From Bacteroidota bacterium (GTDB lineage Bacteria > Bacteroidota > Ignavibacteria > Tepidaquicellales > Tepidaquicellaceae), in the NCBI GenBank assembly GCA_018266835.1, contig JAFDZP010000002.1:696419-760418 (forward strand): a DNA stretch of 64,000 bases. The letters run 5' to 3'. Position numbers and translations under genes: made by a program. Numbering within the stretch: the first letter of the stretch is position 1; each line of letters begins with the position of its first letter. The notes beneath the pieces were generated by a model that saw nothing but the letters and a program-made list of their open reading frames with translations, had not been told where the DNA came from and searched no databases. Below are positions 54,045 through 62,702 of the stretch, one piece after another.

Positions 54045-54071
54045 CAATTATATAAATCAAAATATTTATTT

Positions 54072-55235
54072 TTACTCTGAGAAAACTTTCTTAAAAAAAC
54101 CTTTCTCAGATTTTTTCTTTCCATTCGGTTTAAAGTTTTCTGATTTTGCAAGTTCCCTTAAAATATCTTTTTCTTTACCTGATAGTTTTGTCGGTATATG
54201 TACATTCACTCTTACAAGCTGGTCGCCTCTTCTGTCTGAGTGCAGTCTCTGAATTCCTTTGCCGGACATTTTCAAAATACTTCCGGGCTGAGTGCCTGCA
54301 TCTATTTTTAACTTAGCTTTTCCTTTTAATGTCGGCACAATAACATCTGCGCCTATTGCAGCATCTATTATACTCAGCTCGAGCTCGTAATAAATATCAT
54401 CTTCTTCTCTTACAAAAATTGAATGTGCTTCTTCTTCAAGATGTATGAACAAATCACCTGCCGGACCGCCGCGCAAACCTGCATTGCCCTGTCCTTCAAG
54501 CGGAATATAATTTCCTTCGCTTACTCCCGATGGAATATTTACTTTTATTTCAGCTTCTGTTTTTACTCTTCCTTCACCGTGGCAATCTCCGCATCTTTCT
54601 TTAACTACTCTTCCTTCGCCGTTACAAACGTTACACATTGTTACATTTACAAATTGCCCGAATATCGAACGAGACACCTGTCTTACTTCACCTGTTCCGT
54701 TACAGTGAGTACACTTCGCATATCCACTCTCACCTTTTGCTCCCGAGCCTTTACATGTATCACAAGTTTTAAACTTTTTAACTTTAATTGTCTTTTCAAC
54801 TCCGTCGGCAATTTCTTCAAGAGTAAGCTTAAGATTTATTTTTAAATCACTTCCTCTGCTTCCGCTGCCTTGTCTTCTTCTGCCCTGATTTCTTCCTCCG
54901 CCGAAAAATTCATCGAATATACTTCCACCGCCGCCGCCGCCGAATATATCACCGAAGTGCGAGAAGATATCGTTCATATCGGTGAAGCCTGAAAATCCTC
55001 CCGGACCTCCGCTTACTCCCTGATGCCCGAACTGGTCATATCTTTGTCTCTTTGTCGGATCTGATAAAACTTCGTATGCCTCGGCGCATTCCTTAAACAT
55101 CTCCTCTGCTTCATGGTTTCCGGGATTTCTATCAGGATGATATTTCATCGCAAGCTTTCTATATGAGCTTTTTATTTCATCACCTGTTGCTGTTCGCTCA
55201 ACCGATAATATTTCGTAGTAATCTCTTTTTGTCAT
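54072..55235 (-). CDS. dnaJ: Chaperone DnaJ
   Basis: The 387-residue type I J-protein has an N-terminal J domain with HPD in KYHPDRNPG and a Gly/Phe-rich part with the run GGGGGS. Four zinc-finger repeats follow (CDTCKGSG, CTHCNGTG, CNVCNGEG, CGDCHGEG, about 150-220), then two C-terminal client-binding domains. It delivers unfolded proteins to DnaK and stimulates its ATPase. It lies about 90 nt after grpE in an hrcA-grpE-dnaJ operon; dnaK is not nearby. HrcA control is likely through the CIRCE site upstream. Confidence 0.96.
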   Translation of the reverse strand: MTKRDYYEILSVERTATGDEIKSSYRKLAMKYHPDRNPGNHEAEEMFKECAEAYEVLSDPTKRQRYDQFGHQGVSGGPGGFSGFTDMNDIFSHFGDIFGGGGGGSIFDEFFGGGRNQGRRRQGSGSRGSDLKINLKLTLEEIADGVEKTIKVKKFKTCDTCKGSGAKGESGYAKCTHCNGTGEVRQVSRSIFGQFVNVTMCNVCNGEGRVVKERCGDCHGEGRVKTEAEIKVNIPSGVSEGNYIPLEGQGNAGLRGGPAGDLFIHLEEEAHSIFVREEDDIYYELELSIIDAAIGADVIVPTLKGKAKLKIDAGTQPGSILKMSGKGIQRLHSDRRGDQLVRVNVHIPTKLSGKEKDILRELAKSENFKPNGKKKSEKGFFKKVFSE

Positions 55236-55324
55236 TTTAAAAATTTTTGATTTCCTCAGTTAATCCTTTAATGTAATCACCATTAAGATATATCAAGAAA
55301 TCAATTAACTAAATTTATTTTTAT

Positions 55325-55873
55325 TTATGCGGATACTAAAACTTTTGCATGCTTTATAACTTTATCTTTAAGCATATATCCTTTTTCTACAACTTCAACT
55401 ACTGTGTTTGGGGCGACTTCCTTCGGCACCTGCATTAATGCATCTGAAGTATTTACATCAAACGCTTTTCCCATCACATCAATTTCTTTCAGTCCTTCAT
55501 TTTCAAGAACGTTTGAAAATTTCTGATACACAAGTTCAAGTCCCTGTTTCAAAGTGTCTAAATCTTTTGTCTCTCCTTTGTTTACGGAGTGCAATGACCT
55601 GTCCAGGTCATTATAAACAGGAATAAGTTCCTTAATAATTTTCTCTGCTGAATATTTTACGAACTCAGTTACTTCAGTGTCTTTTCTTTTTTTGTAATTT
55701 TCAAACTCAGCAACTTTTCTCAGGAGCAGATCTCGCAGCTCAGCGTTTTCCTGTTTCAGCTTTTCAATTTCGGTAAGTTCAACAGTTTCTTTTCCGTTTT
55801 CTGCTGCTGTTTCATTTACATTTTCTTCTGTGGTTTCTACAGGGTTATTTTCTTTTTTATTTTTATCTTTCAT
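55325..55873 (-). CDS. grpE: Nucleotide exchange factor GrpE
   Basis: The 182-residue protein starts with an acidic, disordered stretch. A long coiled coil follows (IEKLKQENAELRDLLLRKVAEFENYKKRKDTE), then the GrpE beta domain (VNTSDALMQVPKE, VVEVVEKGYMLKDKVIKHAKVLVS). It releases ADP from DnaK. ATG 55873 is chosen over a TTG at 55915, 14 codons earlier and one base from the hrcA stop; AAGGAAA lies about 16 nt upstream of the ATG. Confidence 0.94.
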   Translation of the reverse strand: MKDKNKKENNPVETTEENVNETAAENGKETVELTEIEKLKQENAELRDLLLRKVAEFENYKKRKDTEVTEFVKYSAEKIIKELIPVYNDLDRSLHSVNKGETKDLDTLKQGLELVYQKFSNVLENEGLKEIDVMGKAFDVNTSDALMQVPKEVAPNTVVEVVEKGYMLKDKVIKHAKVLVSA

Positions 55874-55916
55874 TATAGCTTTATAAATATTTCCTTTTTT
55901 AAAATTTTTAAACAAA

Positions 55917-56954
55917 TTACATCACCATTTCCGTAATAAGTTTTGAAGTGTATTCAAGCAAAGTTATCATCTTTGCGTAGTTCATTCTCTTTGGTCCTAT
56001 AACACCTATTTTTCCTTTTACATCTCCAAGCGAATAAGCAGTAGCTAATACGCTTAAGTCCTTCAGTTTATCATCCGCATTCTCATCACCGATTTTTATC
56101 GATACGTTCTGATTCAGCAAATCCGAGTTCTGAAAAATATGAACAACAAAATTTCTGTCTTCAGTCAGATTAATAATGCTCTTAACATTTTTCATATCGA
56201 TAAATTCCGGCTGAGAAATTATCTCGCTTGTACCGCCTAAATAAATCTTCCCGCCCTTTTCCTCATCGTAAAACTTATCGATTGTATTTATGAAAAGCTG
56301 AATCAACTCGGGACTCTCTGACTTTAAATCACCAATCCTCTGTGAGAATGTTTCCTTAATCTCTTTCAATGTCAGTCCTGCAAGTCTTTCATTCAGTAAA
56401 GAAGAAATTCTATCAAGCTTTGATTTTAAAATTTCGGAGTCAAGTTCAAGGATGAGCGTCTTTACAATTCCTGAACGGATGTTCAGCACTGCAAGAATTT
56501 TTGTAGAAGATAAACTAACCAGCTCAAGCTTTGCAAATATTCCCGTAGTTAATAGCGGTTCGCTTACAACTGCAAGCATGTGCGAAATTTTTCCGAGAAT
56601 TTTAGAAGTCTCCGAAAAAATCTCTTCGGGCTCGCTGACAGTATTTTTTAATTCGTTAATCTGATTTTTAATTGACCTTATCTCAGCATCCTGCAAAATT
56701 TCTTTTCCCATCAATGTATCAATATAGTATCTGTAAGCTTTATCGGTAGGGACTCTTCCCGCAGATGTGTGCGGAGTTCTGAGCAGTTCCATCTCTTCCA
56801 AGTCGCTCATAACATTTCTTATTGTTGCCGGCGAGAGATTCAAATCACTTTGCTTTGAAATATTACGCGAGCCAACAGGCACTGCATTGAAAATAAAATT
56901 CTCCACAACGCATCGTAATATTTCTTTTTCCCTGTCTGTTAAATTTGCTATCAT
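55917..56954 (-). CDS. hrcA: Heat-inducible transcription repressor HrcA
   Basis: The 345-residue protein begins with the HrcA winged-helix domain (LTDREKEILRCVVENFI, PVGSRNISKQSDLNLSPATIRNVMSDLEEMELL, HTSAGRVPTDKAYRYYID). A GAF-like middle follows, with VIGPKRMNYAKMITLLEYTSKLI at the end. It represses heat-shock operons by binding CIRCE; a matching site lies 76 nt upstream. It is the first gene of the operon with grpE and dnaJ. Confidence 0.95.
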   Translation of the reverse strand: MIANLTDREKEILRCVVENFIFNAVPVGSRNISKQSDLNLSPATIRNVMSDLEEMELLRTPHTSAGRVPTDKAYRYYIDTLMGKEILQDAEIRSIKNQINELKNTVSEPEEIFSETSKILGKISHMLAVVSEPLLTTGIFAKLELVSLSSTKILAVLNIRSGIVKTLILELDSEILKSKLDRISSLLNERLAGLTLKEIKETFSQRIGDLKSESPELIQLFINTIDKFYDEEKGGKIYLGGTSEIISQPEFIDMKNVKSIINLTEDRNFVVHIFQNSDLLNQNVSIKIGDENADDKLKDLSVLATAYSLGDVKGKIGVIGPKRMNYAKMITLLEYTSKLITEMVM

Positions 56955-57029
56955 AAATCGTTTACAAAAATAAGAAATTTGCCTTACAATATAAATGCCA
57001 AATAAAATTCAATTTTATATGAATTTAGT

Positions 57030-57056
57030 TTGGCACTCTGTTACTCCCAGTGATAA
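57030..57056. promoter_or_regulatory. Degenerate CIRCE operator
   Basis: TTGGCACTC, 9 nt, CAGTGATAA. Compared with the consensus TTAGCACTC-N9-GAGTGCTAA, the left arm has one mismatch and the right arm two, and the 9-nt spacer is exact. It lies 76 nt upstream of the hrcA start, where HrcA autoregulation is expected. Confidence 0.8.
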
Positions 57057-57082
57057 ATATAACGTAAAATCTGAATAAAAGT

Positions 57083-57922
57083 TCAGCTTTTATTCAGTTT
57101 GGAAAGGTTCTTTATTGTTTTATCAATATCTTCATCGATAAAATGTCGGGCATTTCTGCGTGCTCTCTGCACTTCATTTTCACTAATTTCAGCATAAATC
57201 ACATCCTCATCAAAAATTTTTGCAACTGTCAGAATATTTCCGGAAGGGTCTACAATTTCGCTGCCACCCCAGAAATTTACCCCGTCTTCAAATCCAACTC
57301 TGTTACAGAAAAGTAAATATGAAGAAAGAATTCTTGCATAAGTTTTATGGTGGTCAGAATTGATATCGTAATTTTTGAATTTATCTGTATCAACTGCAAG
57401 TCTTGTCGGCGAGCATGCAATTCCTATCAAAATTTTTGCCCCTGCCATTGCCATCGTGTAAGGAACTGACATGTGCCACAAATCTTCACAAACCATAACC
57501 CCGAGCTTTCCGAATTTGGATTCAATCGGAGTACATTCAGTCCCCATTGAAAAATATCTGTACTCTTCAAATATTCCGTAAGTCGGGGGATAAATTTTTC
57601 TGTGCACTCCTTTTATTTCTCCGTCTTCTAATAGAATTGCAGAATTATACACAGCAAAATTTTCTGCTTCTTCTACAAATCCGCAAATGATTGAAATCTT
57701 TTTGCTGAGCTTTAGTAAATCCTTCAGCTTGTCACTCTTGTAAGGATTGAATGCAATATCATAGTTAATATCCTTCAGCGAGTATCCCGTTAAAGATAGC
57801 TCCGGAAAAATAATCATATCCGCTTTTTCAGCGATTGCCTTATTGCAGCAATCGATGTGTCTCTCAATATTTTTATTTAAATCTCCGAGTACTGAATTTA
57901 TTTGTGCTATGGCTGCTTTCAT
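57083..57922 (-). CDS. Nitrilase-superfamily amidohydrolase
   Basis: The 279-residue carbon-nitrogen hydrolase shows the catalytic triad Glu41 (FPELSLTGY), Lys109 (HRKIYPPTYG) and Cys145 (VMVCEDLWH). The CEDLWH form and LTGYSLKD resemble the glutaminase domain of glutamine-dependent NAD synthetase, but the synthetase half is absent, so it is a free-standing amidase. It lies 7 nt after a glycosyltransferase gene. Substrate unknown. Confidence 0.88.
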   Translation of the reverse strand: MKAAIAQINSVLGDLNKNIERHIDCCNKAIAEKADMIIFPELSLTGYSLKDINYDIAFNPYKSDKLKDLLKLSKKISIICGFVEEAENFAVYNSAILLEDGEIKGVHRKIYPPTYGIFEEYRYFSMGTECTPIESKFGKLGVMVCEDLWHMSVPYTMAMAGAKILIGIACSPTRLAVDTDKFKNYDINSDHHKTYARILSSYLLFCNRVGFEDGVNFWGGSEIVDPSGNILTVAKIFDEDVIYAEISENEVQRARRNARHFIDEDIDKTIKNLSKLNKS

Positions 57923-57929
57923 AATAAAT

Positions 57930-58790
57930 CTATTTTCTGAATGGAAGAGAAAGTTTTAATCCGATGCTAAGCAAAGGGATTAATAAAAAATTATTATAAT
58001 GCTTTTTAAAATAAGTAACACAGTCATCGTTCCAGATTCTCAGCATATTTTTCCTATCTCTATAAATACTTGCGCCTTTTAGATGAAATATTTTCGAGTC
58101 AGGATAAAAATAAATCTTATACCCCGCATCAACAATGCTTTTACAAAGGTCAACATCATTAAAGAACATTTTATATCTCTCATCAAATCCGTTTACTTTA
58201 TCCATAACATTTTTTTTAATCATCAATGCTGCTGCCATCGGCTGCTCAACTTCATCAATCTCATTATGATTAAAATAATTCATCTTCCACCTTGCAAAAA
58301 TCCTGCTCATTGGAAATAATCTAGAAAGCAGAATCAGCTCGCAAAACATATCCCAGTATCGGGGAAAAGTCCTGCATGAGGGCTGTATAGTCAAATCTTC
58401 GTTCAGCAGCTGCGGAGCAATCGCTCCCATTGTACCCGATGTTGCAAGCTGTTCAATTAATTTTATCAGAGAATTCTCTGTAACTTTCGTATCGGGATTT
58501 AGCAGTAAAATAAAATCTCCCTGCGCAATTTTTATTCCCTGATTATTCGCTAATGTAAATCCTTTGTTATTGTCGTTCAGAATTACTTTTATAAAATCCG
58601 TTTGAACTGCATAGTTCTTTAAAATATTTCTTGTCTTATCTTTAGAATCGTTATCAATAACGATTATCTCAATAGGAATATCGTTATTATATTTTATAAT
58701 TGAATTTATGCACGCTTCAATTTCACTCTCTGCATTCCATGTTACAATAATAATCGAAAGTAAAATTCTATTTTCAGATTGTGCTTGCAA
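57930..58790 (-). CDS. GT2-family glycosyltransferase
   Basis: The 286-residue GT-A protein has LLSIIIVTWNAESEIEACINSI, VIDNDSKDKT, the DxD-like LLNPDTKV near residue 97 and FNDVDLCKSIVDAGYKIYFYPDSKIFHLKG, a rhamnosyltransferase-like pattern. Only a TTG (58790) is available as start, 17 nt inside the upstream lipoprotein gene. It acts at the membrane face on an unknown glycan and is not connected with the large cluster by position. Confidence 0.87.
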   Translation of the reverse strand: MQAQSENRILLSIIIVTWNAESEIEACINSIIKYNNDIPIEIIVIDNDSKDKTRNILKNYAVQTDFIKVILNDNNKGFTLANNQGIKIAQGDFILLLNPDTKVTENSLIKLIEQLATSGTMGAIAPQLLNEDLTIQPSCRTFPRYWDMFCELILLSRLFPMSRIFARWKMNYFNHNEIDEVEQPMAAALMIKKNVMDKVNGFDERYKMFFNDVDLCKSIVDAGYKIYFYPDSKIFHLKGASIYRDRKNMLRIWNDDCVTYFKKHYNNFLLIPLLSIGLKLSLPFRK

Positions 58791-59727
58791 TAGGCGGAAG
58801 TTTAGATATAAATTTTTTCAGGTCCTGATACTCATCTTCGGCAAGATTTTTTTGAAGAAATGCATTATCATCGCTCCAGAATTTTGCAGCTGTGCTGTTC
58901 TCACCCGCTGCAGAATATGCTAAAATTATTTCAGCAACTTTCTTATACAAAAGATACTCAGAGCTTTTTATCTTCTCCCCTTTATTAACCCTGTCTTTTA
59001 CTTTATTATATTCATCAAGCGCTGCCGATGCCTTATCTAAAAAATACTTTTTAAACTCTTTATTACATTGGTTTAGCTTGCCGTCGTTGTATTTGAATAT
59101 TTCCGATGTGTAATAAATTGCGGAGGACTCAGGCAAAATTCCGAAAAAAGAATCCGAAACAAGTATTTCTTTATTCCCGTCACTGTTCACATCTTTTACC
59201 TCAGGATTTCCTGTATCAAAGTACTTTACAAGGTTTACTTTATCTTTTTCATAATTAAAAACATACATCCCTCTGGAGTTCACAACGTCGTTCCCTCCCA
59301 TATTCGTCTTTACAATTATCTGTTTCGATTTATCTTTTTCAAGATTCATAATCCAGTACTCATCTGAAAAATCCACAGTATCGGTTGAGATTTTTCTATA
59401 CGAATTACTCACACTATCCTTTACAAAAACTTCCATCATGTCAAATTTATAAAACTGGTGCGCAGTCTTATTCAGCGTATCATTTGCAACACTGAATACA
59501 ATGTATTCATCCTTTCCGTTATTATCTAAATCAGCTTCTTCTATTTTATAAACAACTCTTGGAGAAGCATACTGAACTTTAAAATTTTTGTCCTTCTCTC
59601 CTGTGCCTGCAGCAGAAAGAGTGCTGTTATTATTATTTGCCGGACTCTCCTGCTTTACTTCTTTCTTCGAACATCCCGCAAGTAATACCGCTCCACTTAA
59701 AATTAATATGTTGAAAATACTTTTCAA
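58774..59727 (-). CDS. Lipoprotein with FG-GAP-like segments
   Basis: The 317-residue protein has a lipobox (VLLAGCSKKE, Cys near 19), then a Ser/Asn-rich linker. It contains two DxDxNGxxE-like segments, EEADLDNNGKDEYIVF and VKDVNSDGNKEILVSD, of the kind found in FG-GAP/VCBS calcium-binding repeats. The C-terminal part is helical. The start is TTG 59727, immediately after the aminopeptidase stop (TAATTG), which implies coupled translation. Function unknown. Confidence 0.72.
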   Translation of the reverse strand: MKSIFNILILSGAVLLAGCSKKEVKQESPANNNNSTLSAAGTGEKDKNFKVQYASPRVVYKIEEADLDNNGKDEYIVFSVANDTLNKTAHQFYKFDMMEVFVKDSVSNSYRKISTDTVDFSDEYWIMNLEKDKSKQIIVKTNMGGNDVVNSRGMYVFNYEKDKVNLVKYFDTGNPEVKDVNSDGNKEILVSDSFFGILPESSAIYYTSEIFKYNDGKLNQCNKEFKKYFLDKASAALDEYNKVKDRVNKGEKIKSSEYLLYKKVAEIILAYSAAGENSTAAKFWSDDNAFLQKNLAEDEYQDLKKFISKLPPIASTI

Positions 59728-62169
59728 TTATTTTTCCCCGTTTAGTTTTTTTATTGCATCGGATAAATTTTTCTTTATTCTTTCATCGGAAGTATTCTTT
59801 TTTATTTCTGTTAAAAAATCTATCATTGATTTGTCTTTCGATTCTCCCAGTAATGCAATCAATTCTGACTTCACAAATCTTGCATTGAAATCTATGTATT
59901 TCTTTGCAAGCGATTTCACATCTTCATCTTTTGCAAACGGTCTCAATCCCCTTAACACATCTGCTCTCAATCTGCTTGGTACACTAACTCCAAATCCTAT
60001 CTCTTTAAAATATGCTTTTATTCTTTCATCACTCTTAACTTTATTTGCTGACTTCAATGCATCTGCAACTGAACCCATTACAACATTTCTGTGTGACTCT
60101 CTGTGCATAAACGGCTTAACATATCCGTATAAATCTCCCGGCTCAGCCAATTTTACCAAAGCATCTAAGCCATCTGAAACTATATAATCGTCTTTCTCAT
60201 CTTTTATTTTTCTGAGCACAAACTTCAAAACTTTTTCATCTTTATAGTTACTGAGCGCTTTTAATATCTCTCTTTTTACTTTCGGATGTGTTTGTATATC
60301 ATATCCTTTCATTAAAATATCAGCTACTGCAACTCTTTTTAATTTTCCGAGTGCGCTGGCAGCTTCATTTCTTACTCCGTAAAATTTATCATTGGTAAGA
60401 ACATTGTACAATACATCGGTAATCATTCTGTCAAACGGCTTATCGGGTAATTCACGAATCGCCATAATTCTATCTATCGCATTTTCACTCTGTAAAATCT
60501 GATTATATATATCACCAACACTTCTGTCTATCTTTGATTTATCCAGAATATTATTTCCATAATCAAACTCAACAAAATCAGGAGCTGAATTAAAACTGAT
60601 TTTAAACTGTTCTTCTCTCTGTGAAATATTTATCTTCTCAATTTTATTTTCATCTTCGCTTTTTATTCTTATATCCATCGGAGTTCTGAACACAGGCGTC
60701 AGCGAATCTTCCTTCTGTGTCTGCTTTACATTCAGAACAACTAATTTATTGGCTGCATCATATGAGTAATTCACATCGAACTCAGGCTGTCCCGCTTTCC
60801 ATATCCACTGGTCAAACATCCATTTAAAATCGGATGGCGGCTGATCAAGATTCGGGTCGCTGTTCCATGTTTTATTTATTGCATTAACTAAATCCTGACT
60901 CTCTACATTTTTATACCCGTTATCAGTTAAAAAAGTTTTGAGTGAAGGAAAAAATTTATCTCCTAAAATATATCTGAATGTATTAATTATAACAGACCCT
61001 TTATCATATATGTTCGTGCCGACACTTCCGTAACCTGCCCATATAGGGTAACGTCCCGTTGTTGCATCAACACGCAGCGCATTATCGCCGTTGCGTAAAA
61101 TCTGATAATCATACTCATCTCTTCCGTATTTAACTTCACTCCATAAAGCATCGCTGAACGTTGCAAAACTTTCATTAAGCCACATCTCGTTCCAGTTGCG
61201 GCAGGTTGTTAAATCTCCCCACCATTGATGTCCGAGCTCATGAGAAATTAATCCCTCAGCAGAATAATCTTTTTCAATCTCCGGCGAATAATATGCGCGT
61301 TCATTGAGTACAACTGCGCTTGTGTTTTCCATTCCTCCGTAAATAAAATCAGTAACAGTTATCTGCGAGAACTTTGCCCAGGGATACATCACTCCGTACT
61401 TCTCTGAAAATGCTTTCACCATCTCTTTTGTATTTCTGAATGAATACATTCCGTCCGCAAGTCTATCGGGATAAACATACGACTGTATCGGAATATCATT
61501 ATAAGCGTCTTGTATAATATCGTAGTCGCCGACTCCAAGCATAATTAAATATGTTGAGTGCGGCTTATCCTGCACCCAGTGCGCAGTATATTTATCAGAG
61601 CCGGCCGGAGTTTGTGATTCAAGGTAACCGTTAGATAAAGTCTGAAGATTTAAATCAGTCGTTACATACATTTCACTTGTGCACTTATCATTGGGATAAT
61701 CATAGATGGGAATCCAATACCTGTTATCTTCGCCTTCGCCCTGTGTCCATATTTGTTTTTTATAATTCGGAGTTAGCTCCTGCGGATAAACAAAATATAA
61801 TCCGCTTTGCGGAACGCAATTATAATCTACAGTATAAATTATAGTATCACTTGGAGTATAAGATTTATCAAGTATAACAGTAATTTTTTTATCATCGTAA
61901 TCGTACTTTAATCTGTTCCCGTTTCTATCGGTAATAAAATTTATTTTAAAAGCTACTGCATCCACTTCAAACTCGCTGAAGTTATCTGCAAGCGGTACAA
62001 TTTTCGTTTCAACATTTCCGAGAATCATTTTTTTATCCCAGTCAATATTGATGTTCATTTTTATATGCTGCACGTCATAAGTTCTTACGCGTTCGGGTGC
62101 ATTTTTTTCCTGCGCAAAACTTGTAGAGAAAATTAACATTAAAAAACAGATAATGAGGGTCTTCTTCAT
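59728..62169 (-). CDS. Secreted M1-family aminopeptidase with HEAT-like C-terminus
   Basis: The 813-residue protein has a signal peptide (to about residue 19) and the exopeptidase motif GGMEN (278-282). The zinc site is HELGH (310-314) with the downstream Glu at 333 (LNESFATF), so the gluzincin centre is complete. From about residue 560 the sequence becomes short helical repeats (EAASALGKLKRVAVADILM, VSDGLDALVKLAEPGDLYG), HEAT-like and in place of the classic ERAP C-terminal domain. It removes N-terminal residues from peptides in the periplasm or outside. It sits upstream of a lipoprotein gene to which it is coupled. Confidence 0.93.
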   Translation of the reverse strand: MKKTLIICFLMLIFSTSFAQEKNAPERVRTYDVQHIKMNINIDWDKKMILGNVETKIVPLADNFSEFEVDAVAFKINFITDRNGNRLKYDYDDKKITVILDKSYTPSDTIIYTVDYNCVPQSGLYFVYPQELTPNYKKQIWTQGEGEDNRYWIPIYDYPNDKCTSEMYVTTDLNLQTLSNGYLESQTPAGSDKYTAHWVQDKPHSTYLIMLGVGDYDIIQDAYNDIPIQSYVYPDRLADGMYSFRNTKEMVKAFSEKYGVMYPWAKFSQITVTDFIYGGMENTSAVVLNERAYYSPEIEKDYSAEGLISHELGHQWWGDLTTCRNWNEMWLNESFATFSDALWSEVKYGRDEYDYQILRNGDNALRVDATTGRYPIWAGYGSVGTNIYDKGSVIINTFRYILGDKFFPSLKTFLTDNGYKNVESQDLVNAINKTWNSDPNLDQPPSDFKWMFDQWIWKAGQPEFDVNYSYDAANKLVVLNVKQTQKEDSLTPVFRTPMDIRIKSEDENKIEKINISQREEQFKISFNSAPDFVEFDYGNNILDKSKIDRSVGDIYNQILQSENAIDRIMAIRELPDKPFDRMITDVLYNVLTNDKFYGVRNEAASALGKLKRVAVADILMKGYDIQTHPKVKREILKALSNYKDEKVLKFVLRKIKDEKDDYIVSDGLDALVKLAEPGDLYGYVKPFMHRESHRNVVMGSVADALKSANKVKSDERIKAYFKEIGFGVSVPSRLRADVLRGLRPFAKDEDVKSLAKKYIDFNARFVKSELIALLGESKDKSMIDFLTEIKKNTSDERIKKNLSDAIKKLNGEK

Positions 62170-62203
62170 TAATTTATTGAGAGAGATGTTATTAAAAGTA
62201 TTT

Positions 62204-62701
62204 TTAAAATCTTATATAGGAATATCCCGATTTTTCCAAATCAATTATTCTTGAGTATGCTCCGGTTTCCAGCATCACAACTCCCGGCAGCAGGTCTTTT
62301 GCAGTCCAGCCGTTATTAAGCATTGTTACTCCGCATATTTCAATACTCACTCCGTCATTTATTAATTGCGCCACCAATGTTTTATTCGGATTGCCACCTG
62401 ACTTCTTAGTGTGTTTTGCGTAAGCTTCGTCATTCAGCAGCCAGTAACCCGCTGCTAAATGAACTACTACAGAAATCTGATAATCACCTTTCTTTAATCC
62501 TAACGTTTGATATTTAGCGTTGAGAAGAGAAGGATAATGCAGCCCGGCGCCGACACCATTTTCCCACACATCTGTATTAACTTCCCATACAGATGTAACA
62601 TTTGTTTTATGGGTAATATCTTTTATCTCAGGATTCTGAGCTTTTACATTTGAAGAAATAAAAAACAAAACTGAGAATAAAACAAAAGAGAGAATTTTCA
62701 T
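62204..62701 (-). CDS. Secreted DsrE/DsrF-like protein
   Basis: The 165-residue protein has a signal peptide (ILSFVLFSVLFFISSNVKAQ). A DsrE-type alpha/beta domain follows: YQISVVVHLAAGYWLLNDEAY, then TLVAQLINDGVSIEICGVTML and KDLLPGVVMLETGAYSRIIDLEKSGYSYI. The single Cys lies at the place typical of the family (EICG). Cytoplasmic relatives handle sulfur relay; exported ones are common and unassigned. It lies one base after the nadB stop. Confidence 0.8.
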   Translation of the reverse strand: MKILSFVLFSVLFFISSNVKAQNPEIKDITHKTNVTSVWEVNTDVWENGVGAGLHYPSLLNAKYQTLGLKKGDYQISVVVHLAAGYWLLNDEAYAKHTKKSGGNPNKTLVAQLINDGVSIEICGVTMLNNGWTAKDLLPGVVMLETGAYSRIIDLEKSGYSYIRF

Positions 62702-62702
62702 T

